Origin: a virus
DNA length: 27,153 nucleotides
Direction: 5' to 3' (one strand)
Virus record (IMG/VR): IMGVR_UViG_3300025133_000512
Location: 1-27,153 of that record
Notes under the pieces: generated by a model
What the model was told of the DNA's origin: nothing
What the model saw: only the letters and a program-made list of their open reading frames with translations
Databases searched by the model: none
Position numbers and translations under genes: made by a program
In this document: in pieces, positions 22,463 through 27,153 of the stretch
How positions within the stretch are numbered: the first letter of the stretch is position 1
Layout of the letters: the number at the start of each line of letters is the position of its first letter

Positions 22463-24235
22463 TCAAACCAAGTCGTGAACCACCACTAGACCATACATGT
22501 CAGGACGTACCATGGCTTTGGCATAGCGAGTCATCACGCCCTTGCGGGGCACGAAATCTTCGGTACCAAAGATGGTAGGCGTGACTTGCAGCGGTACATA
22601 GGGAGCGTATACAAAGCCGCTCTCCAAGAAGCTGCTGCCACGACGACCAGCCAAGATCAGGTTGCGTGGGAAGTAAGGATCGACGTATACGTCCATCTTA
22701 CGACTCAGGCTACCCACCTTAACAGCGCCCCAACTACCTTTTTCCTCATCCACGACGGCATCCGCACGGAAACCAGCAGTGAACTCCATGATGCCAGCCA
22801 CTTCTGGCGACGTGACAACAAAGTTGGCACCCCCTCGAAGTGTCTTGCGATGGATACGGGCGCTAAGATCATTAACGCTTTCGAGAAGGGTCTCATACCA
22901 CTCACTGACGGTGCCAGTGAAGTCCGGGTACAGCGACGTCGTAACGTCCTTGCCCGATTCACGATTCAAGAAACGTCCTGGCTGACGGCTCCAATGGAGC
23001 ATTCCGCCGGTCTGTCCCTTGACAAGATCCTCAAGGATTTCTTGATCGATCTCAAGAGCAATGTGCTCCGAAAGAACGCTTGTAAGCTCAACTTCAGCGT
23101 CGAGATTATGATAAGCATTCAAATCCTGAGCAAGCTCCGGAGTCCACTTAGCCTTCAGCTTCTTGGTCATCGCTGTCACAGCCATGGAATCAACCTTGAT
23201 GTCGATTTCGGGAATCTTACCACTGTTTTCGAGGGCCCAGGGAGCCACGCCACGGATCGAGCCGATCGCTTCGCCGTTGCGGAATCCATCTTTGATGGGC
23301 CATGAAATACCACCGGCTGCGTCGGCGAGGTTGGCTCGTCCAACGAGGGGTGAAGCTACGGCATTGGTCACCGATCCGTCAATCGACGCAAAGACAAACA
23401 AGAGGTTATCTCTTGCCGACCCCGAGAACTGCGTCAAGCGGCGGACTAGAGTAATAGCACCGCCGCCAGAGACGGTGGGAACTTGAATAGAACCAGTGCC
23501 GACCGAAATGGCCACCAGATCATCGAAGTTCAAGTTACTAAAGCTAGCAACAGGCTCTTCAGCGATCAAAAAGTTGGTTGTGCCCGAAACAAATGCCGGG
23601 TCATCACGCAACACGCCAATGATGTTGTTGTTGTTACCATAATCCGAGATACCAAACGTTCCGGTTTCCTTGACGGTAAGCTGGAGGTTGGTTGCCGAAC
23701 CAGTGGGGCTCGAATAACCATTATTCAAGCTGTAAAACGATGTTTCATCGCCAAGGTGAGGATTGGTGCTGGAGTCCAGAACACCAAGATCAACACCACC
23801 TGTGATGCCAACGCCAACAACGCCGCCACCATAAACAGAACTACCATACAATTCACCCAAACGGTGAGTTGGAGGTTCTGCGGTGCCCCCGTTCGAATCC
23901 GCACTATAGACGAAATCGAGGAAGAAAATGAGACCGCTAGGCAGGCTCATGGGTTGGACCGAAACAAGGTCCTGGGCCAAAAGGTTACCGAAAACTCGGC
24001 GAACCAATGGGAAAGCAACTGCGGCGAAACCTTCGACGTCGCCGGCTTGCATGGTGCTGGTCTCTTTAAGCAATTGAGCAGCCTGGTTTTCCAGAAGTCG
24101 AGCCATGTTCGAACGCTTTACGTCGTCGAGCCCCTCTAGAAGTCCAGTGCGTTGCCATTTGCCCAGAAGAGCTTCACCTTCGTTGGCAAGAGAGCGTGCT
24201 CTGATGCCTTCTGTTAGTGTATCTACTACTGACAT
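22463..24235 (-). CDS. 23: Major capsid protein, T4 gp23-like
   Basis: A 590-aa HK97-fold capsid protein (T4 gp23 is 521 aa). FPLVRRVFGNLLAQDLVSVQ (75-94) followed by PMSLPSGLIFFLDFVYS matches the gp23 hallmark MVRRAIPNLIAFDICGVQ and PMNSPTGQVF. KAKWTPELAQDLNAYHNLDA, SEHIALEIDQEIL, then SGFVYAPYVPLQ and GVMTRYAKAMV match the later gp23 core. Residues 110-320 are more variable and Gly/Ser-rich and carry the surface insertion. A gp21-type cleavage site (L/I-x-E) is at L56-K57-E58, just before the mature part, so 58 residues are probably removed. The scaffold gene lies 13 bases upstream, and a strong terminator follows. Start ATG at 24235 after an AAGGAG site. Confidence 0.93.
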   Translation of the reverse strand: MSVVDTLTEGIRARSLANEGEALLGKWQRTGLLEGLDDVKRSNMARLLENQAAQLLKETSTMQAGDVEGFAAVAFPLVRRVFGNLLAQDLVSVQPMSLPSGLIFFLDFVYSADSNGGTAEPPTHRLGELYGSSVYGGGVVGVGITGGVDLGVLDSSTNPHLGDETSFYSLNNGYSSPTGSATNLQLTVKETGTFGISDYGNNNNIIGVLRDDPAFVSGTTNFLIAEEPVASFSNLNFDDLVAISVGTGSIQVPTVSGGGAITLVRRLTQFSGSARDNLLFVFASIDGSVTNAVASPLVGRANLADAAGGISWPIKDGFRNGEAIGSIRGVAPWALENSGKIPEIDIKVDSMAVTAMTKKLKAKWTPELAQDLNAYHNLDAEVELTSVLSEHIALEIDQEILEDLVKGQTGGMLHWSRQPGRFLNRESGKDVTTSLYPDFTGTVSEWYETLLESVNDLSARIHRKTLRGGANFVVTSPEVAGIMEFTAGFRADAVVDEEKGSWGAVKVGSLSRKMDVYVDPYFPRNLILAGRRGSSFLESGFVYAPYVPLQVTPTIFGTEDFVPRKGVMTRYAKAMVRPDMYGLVVVHDLV

Positions 24236-24248
24236 TTTATTAATCTCC

Positions 24249-25244
24249 TTATTTGTTATCAGTGTTATTTAAACCCGCAAGGGTTGCCCAACGGTTAAGT
24301 GTTGGGGCTGAAGAATCGGCGGTGTTTTTGTCATTATGACGGCTACTAAGAATCACTGAGGACTTTCTGGAGACTACTTCAGACAACGATTGTGTTTTGC
24401 GCTGACGTGTGTGCGCCATTGTCTTTTGAAGAGTTTCGAAAATTGTTCTCGATTCTTCCGCTGATTTTGCATGACTGACCAACTCAGCAATTTTAGTTTT
24501 TTGCTGCTCATTCAAGGAGGTGTCAGTAAGAACTTTATTGGTATATAAAAGCCTTGCATTTTGTAAATTTAATTCTTCAAGTTTGGTTTTCAATTCTTGA
24601 AGAATACGTTTCATTTTTTTATTGTGAGCACGAAGAGACTCGTTTTGGGCGGATGCTTGGCGTAGTTCCTCTACTTCACTTTTATCCATTCCGTCTGTAT
24701 AGTCATAGCGAGTGACTGCTTCTTCTCGGTCTTCATACTCTTCTTCATCCGATTGGTCAACGAGTGCCTCGACATCCTCGGGTGAGATCTCTACGGATAA
24801 CATCTCCTTAAACACCTCAACAAGTTCGTCTTCGGTGATTTCTACTTCATCGGATCTGTTAGCGGGGGCGTCCTCGTCCTCAATTGATAGGTCTATGCCT
24901 ACCTCATCGGCGATCTCTTCCCTGTCTAGCTCTAGAGTATCTCCATCCTCTTCCTCCGCCGCAGCCAAAATATCATCCAGATCAACGACGACGATCTCCT
25001 CTTCTGTATCTCGGGGCTCGTGAGCCATAGGGACTTGTTCCATGGCTGTATTTTCTATGTCTGTGGCGCTCTCAGCATCAGGCTCTAAAGGGGCTGGATC
25101 AGCAGGGTCTTGCTCTAGTAGACGACTCACTGCCGACTTGACCTCTTCCGAATACTTTTCGACAATCATAGATTCTGCGTTTTTAAGGGCAGCATCACGC
25201 AATGACGACGCATCGATTATAGCTTGCTCTAGCATGTTGGACAT
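24249..25244 (-). CDS. 22: Prohead core scaffolding protein, T4 gp22-like
   Basis: A 331-aa scaffold candidate (T4 gp22 is 269 aa). The N-terminus is helical, then residues about 48-190 are extremely acidic, with runs such as VVVDLDDILAAAEEEDGDT and VEITEDELVEVFKEM. A long coiled coil follows (about 195-275, KSEVEELRQASAQNESLRAH and on), then a basic, Ser-rich stretch and RWATLAGLNN at the end. Acidic content with coiled coil fits an internal scaffold that is degraded later; several L-x-E and I-x-E sites are present. It directly precedes the major capsid gene, as gp22 precedes gp23 in T4. ATG at 25244 has GAGAGGAA six bases upstream, which favours it over the Met three codons later. Confidence 0.8.
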   Translation of the reverse strand: MSNMLEQAIIDASSLRDAALKNAESMIVEKYSEEVKSAVSRLLEQDPADPAPLEPDAESATDIENTAMEQVPMAHEPRDTEEEIVVVDLDDILAAAEEEDGDTLELDREEIADEVGIDLSIEDEDAPANRSDEVEITEDELVEVFKEMLSVEISPEDVEALVDQSDEEEYEDREEAVTRYDYTDGMDKSEVEELRQASAQNESLRAHNKKMKRILQELKTKLEELNLQNARLLYTNKVLTDTSLNEQQKTKIAELVSHAKSAEESRTIFETLQKTMAHTRQRKTQSLSEVVSRKSSVILSSRHNDKNTADSSAPTLNRWATLAGLNNTDNK

Positions 25245-25338
25245 AGAAAATTCCTCTCGTGGTGAGAATATATCAATTTAAATAGTTTGGAACGGGACTA
25301 AAGACCCGTATTTCTCTCAGGGGGTATCTTTTATATCA

Positions 25339-25815
25339 TCAAACATTGATGCCTGAGCCTGTCAGATTGTATATAGGGGCTGGATTGATACTTGTGAGGG
25401 AAGCGTAGAGAGTCCAAAACACTCCGTCGCCAGGAGTGCCGACTTCTTTAATCCATACCCGAGAACACTTTACGTCTATGGTGATTGGGTTTTTCCACGT
25501 TTCGCCAGCAAGCACATCGTAAACAGGAAAGTGAGCATAGTGCCCGACGCTCTCAACTCGGGGATTGGCAGGGTCAGCAAATGCGAGCACCAATTGGCAC
25601 GAGTTTCCTGAGAATCCGAGACTGCTGTAGGGCATCAAAGTGATAGATTTAGTAACGGCAGGAAAGATAATTTCTTGTTGGGTGCCGGCAGCCAGAGGAT
25701 AATTGCCGCTCCCTGTTACATAAGGATATCCCGAAACTTGATAAGCGCCTGCGCTCCCTAAGCCAGGAGTCTGAAATCCCTGTCCGTAGTTAGTTGTATC
25801 CGGAGATGTTGCCAT
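25339..25815 (-). CDS. Small beta-rich protein, second copy of a tandem paralogous pair (158 aa), possible capsid decoration
   Basis: A 158-aa paralogue of the next gene upstream. Both start MATSPDT-NYG, share PGLGSAGAYQVSGYPY, IIFP-VTKSITLM, LAFADP-NPRV, VKCSRVWI and SLTSINP, and end GSGINV. It is rich in Gly, Ser, Pro and beta-branched residues, has no Met-rich or charged helices and no membrane segment, so a compact beta-sandwich is likely. Position between the bS21 gene and the scaffold/capsid genes suggests a head protein such as a decoration or vertex protein. GGAGG lies before the ATG. The function is inferred from place only; no family is recognised. Confidence 0.7.
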   Translation of the reverse strand: MATSPDTTNYGQGFQTPGLGSAGAYQVSGYPYVTGSGNYPLAAGTQQEIIFPAVTKSITLMPYSSLGFSGNSCQLVLAFADPANPRVESVGHYAHFPVYDVLAGETWKNPITIDVKCSRVWIKEVGTPGDGVFWTLYASLTSINPAPIYNLTGSGINV

Positions 25816-25869
25816 TATTTTTTCCTCCGTCTAAAAGCTTGATTTCGCTTAAACGGGTGGCGTATATGC

Positions 25870-26325
25870 TTAAACATTAATACCTGAGCCACTTAAGTTA
25901 TACATGGTACCAGGGTTGATACTGGTTAGCGACGCATAGAGAGACCATTGTGATGCTGCTCCACCCATGTTTTGGATCCACACTCTAGAACATTTTACGT
26001 CCAGAGTAACGGGTGTGGTATATTTTCCAGCGCCCTGGTGATTGGGGAATTCTACAGCATGTCCCAGTCCAGTCACTCGGGGGTTGGTGGGGTCAGCAAA
26101 TGCGAGCAGCAGCACGGCACCTCCGCTATTATCATAAGACATTAAAGTGATAGACTTGGTAACGGAAGGAAAGATAATTTCCTTTATAGCGGTACCGGCC
26201 AGTGTGTGGGCTGTGCCGCTCCCGGTCATATAAGGGTATCCGGAAACCTGATAGGCACCAGCACTGCCCAGACCAGGGGTAGTGAACCCTCGACCGTAAT
26301 TGGATGTATCAGGGCTCGTCGCCAT
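25870..26325 (-). CDS. Small beta-rich protein, first copy of a tandem paralogous pair (151 aa), possible capsid decoration
   Basis: A 151-aa protein, paralogous to the gene at 25339-25815. The first 30 residues and the last 10 are nearly the same in both, while the loop near residues 65-75 differs in length and sequence (NSGGAVLLLAF here, LGFSGNSCQLVLAF there). The ATG overlaps the stop of the bS21 gene by one base (TAATG), and GGAGGAG lies at the end of that gene, so the two are translationally coupled. Small beta-sandwich head proteins in such positions often bind the outside of the capsid. The two copies may occupy different sites. Confidence 0.7.
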   Translation of the reverse strand: MATSPDTSNYGRGFTTPGLGSAGAYQVSGYPYMTGSGTAHTLAGTAIKEIIFPSVTKSITLMSYDNSGGAVLLLAFADPTNPRVTGLGHAVEFPNHQGAGKYTTPVTLDVKCSRVWIQNMGGAASQWSLYASLTSINPGTMYNLSGSGINV

Positions 26326-26606
26326 TATCTACTCCTCCGCTTAAATTTATCTCTGGTTGTAAATAGTTCTGTACGCTTCTTATTTATCTTTTGGATTAAT
26401 CTTTTTTTGTTCCGCTTGCGTTCGGCACGGACTTGAGTAGGCTTCACAAAGTGACTTCGCTCCCGCACCTCCTCTACAATGCCCTCTTTTTTAACCTTGC
26501 GAATAAACTTCCTCACCATTTTTTCAGCATCACCGCCGCATTCATGCGCCGATACAGTGAGCGTCCCCTGAGCAGGGCGGTCGTTAATGTTCCTTTTGTG
26601 TTTCAT
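26325..26606 (-). CDS. Phage-encoded ribosomal protein bS21 homologue
   Basis: A 93-aa basic protein. RKFIRKVKKEGIVEEVRERS (32-51) and HFVKPT lines up with E. coli bS21 [20 protein letters not shown] and FYEKPT, keeping the R/K spacing, the Gly, EV, RxR and the KPT motif. A lysine/arginine-rich helix follows (59-80, AERKRNKKRLIQKINKKR). The 15-residue N-terminal extension and RRSR C-terminus are extra. bS21 sits on the 30S platform near the anti-Shine-Dalgarno end of 16S rRNA, so a phage copy could change which mRNAs start translation. The ATG follows the previous stop codon with no gap, and the gene end overlaps the first decoration-like gene. bS21 genes are known from other phages. Unlike those neighbours it is highly basic, as a 30S protein should be. 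Confidence 0.82.
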   Translation of the reverse strand: MKHKRNINDRPAQGTLTVSAHECGGDAEKMVRKFIRKVKKEGIVEEVRERSHFVKPTQVRAERKRNKKRLIQKINKKRTELFTTRDKFKRRSR

Positions 26607-26999
26607 TTATCTTTTCTTTCCGGCAGCAATGGCTGCCCAGCTTCCAGCGCCAGGTAAGGCGCTAATGTCTAATCCCGGATCCCCTGCTGATATTCCAGAG
26701 AGAGGTCCATTTCCTTTTCCGTCTGGAATTGGAGAGGTTCCCTCAAACAAACCAGGGTTGGAAAACCTTTTCTTTAAGTCTTCATATCGTGGTCCCGCAA
26801 CGGCTCGGAGCACCTCCTGTTTAACAGCGTTGGCTCGTGGCTGTGAGACGGAAGGAGGTGCCGAGGACTCGGATAAACGGGGAGGACTTGCATGAAGCCC
26901 TCCGACCACCTCCGTAATAATGCCCGATAAGACGCCCTCTTCAAAGATGACCTCCTTCACGCATTCTTTAATAATATTTTTGAGTTCCGATTTTTTCAT
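26607..26999 (-). CDS. Hypothetical protein, 130 aa, helical N-terminus
   Basis: Not recognised. The start at 26999 (MKKSELKNIIKECVKEVIFE) is preferred to the ATG at 27047, because the latter lies inside the upstream gene, 11 bases of gap remain, and the 16 extra residues would be out of frame with a visible site. An amphipathic helix (KNIIKECVKEVIFEEGVLSG, 7-26) is followed by GIITEVVGGL, then a Ser/Pro/Ala-rich stretch, a charged helix with YEDLKKRFSNPGLF, and a Gly/Pro/Ser-rich C-terminus ending AIAAGKKR. The stop codon directly adjoins the bS21 start. It may be a small virion protein; only the location suggests so. Confidence 0.65.
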   Translation of the reverse strand: MKKSELKNIIKECVKEVIFEEGVLSGIITEVVGGLHASPPRLSESSAPPSVSQPRANAVKQEVLRAVAGPRYEDLKKRFSNPGLFEGTSPIPDGKGNGPLSGISAGDPGLDISALPGAGSWAAIAAGKKR

Positions 27000-27010
27000 T
27001 GTTCTCTTTC

Positions 27011-27153
27011 TTATGAGGTTAGTTGAGTTCCCGCAATTATCTGCCATTGTTCACTAGTGGCGTCCCAGACAAAATGTGCCCCTTGTGTCATGCCGCCAGC
27101 ATTAGACAATTCGACCCCATAGGTGGAGTTGATTGATCCTTCGACTAACGCAG
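27011..27153 (-). CDS. C-terminal end of an unrecognised gene, cut by window edge
   Basis: An open frame runs from the right edge (first whole codon at 27151) to TAA at 27011-27013, 46 codons long. It reads ALVEGSINSTYGVELSNAGG, MTQGAHFVWDATSEQWQIIA, then GTQLTS. The Ser/Thr/Gly-rich, beta-prone composition with an aromatic strand fits a structural head or fibre protein. It precedes the 130-aa gene by 11 bases. Nothing upstream can be seen, so identity is left open. Confidence 0.65.
   Translation of the reverse strand, partial: ALVEGSINSTYGVELSNAGGMTQGAHFVWDATSEQWQIIAGTQLTS

Noticed and set aside
22586-24139. Open frames of 239 and 218 codons on the plus strand within the major capsid gene
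   Set aside because: Antisense shadows of a secure gp23-like gene; no recognisable protein and no start signal.
25292-25309. Short hairpin ACGGG/CCCGT between the decoration-like gene and the scaffold gene
   Set aside because: Only five base pairs, eight-base loop and no U-run; too weak to call a terminator.
22346-25334. ATAAAAGA motif on the minus strand before both the gp13-like gene (22346-22353) and the scaffold gene (25327-25334), as a possible shared late promoter
   Set aside because: The first copy includes the ribosome binding site of the gp13-like gene itself, only 13 bases from the ATG, so it cannot be its promoter. One remaining copy is no motif.
26607-27047. Longer form of the 130-aa protein starting at 27047
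   Set aside because: That start lies inside the upstream gene, which ends at 27011; the start at 26999 gives a normal gene gap and a natural amphipathic N-terminal helix.
1-27153. tRNA genes, CRISPR arrays, transposases, integrase or attachment sites, introns and homing endonucleases
   Set aside because: None was found by eye on either strand; the gaps between genes are too short to hold most of these.

Overview
The window is a stretch of a tailed-phage genome with a contractile tail, distantly related to T4 in the broad sense. Every supported gene lies on the minus strand, so the region reads from right to left. Genes are packed with gaps mostly below 60 bases or with short overlaps, and most starts carry an AGGAG-like ribosome binding site. 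There are no tRNA genes, CRISPR arrays, insertion sequences or integration genes. The host cannot be named from the sequence. The T4-type virion, the UvsX/gp32/gp41-type replication genes and the absence of lysogeny genes fit a lytic phage.

In transcription order, the right end (27153-22463) is a head region: the tail of an unrecognised gene, a 130-aa protein of unknown function, a phage copy of ribosomal protein bS21, two tandem paralogous beta-rich small proteins, a gp22-like scaffold and a gp23-like major capsid protein closed by a strong terminator. The middle (22333-7781) is the neck and tail: gp13-, gp14- and gp15-like connector proteins, an oversized gp18-like sheath, a gp19-like tube, a gp26-like tail chaperone with an apparent +1 (or -2) programmed frameshift, a 111-aa unknown, the tape measure, a gp48/gp54-like tube cap, a gp53-like LysM protein and a 910-aa hub protein. 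A 497-aa unknown (6291-7784) closes this part.

The left end (6272-1) is replication and recombination: a short exonuclease-less family A DNA polymerase, a divergent protein that looks like a degenerate tubulin/FtsZ fold, a 144-aa unknown, then from a sigma70-like promoter gp32-like SSB, UvsX/RecA, a 5'-nuclease (RNase H type) and the start of a gp41/DnaB helicase cut by the window edge. The set is mosaic: T4-type helicase, SSB and recombinase are combined with a Pol I-type polymerase instead of a family B gp43.

The most notable points are the frameshifted chaperone at 14469-15528, whose 66-codon extension has no usable start codon of its own before its second half; the tubulin/FtsZ-like protein at 4204-5070; the bS21 homologue at 26325-26606; and the minimal polymerase with an altered motif C. 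Portal, terminase, prohead protease, baseplate wedge and lysis genes are not in the window and presumably lie outside it.
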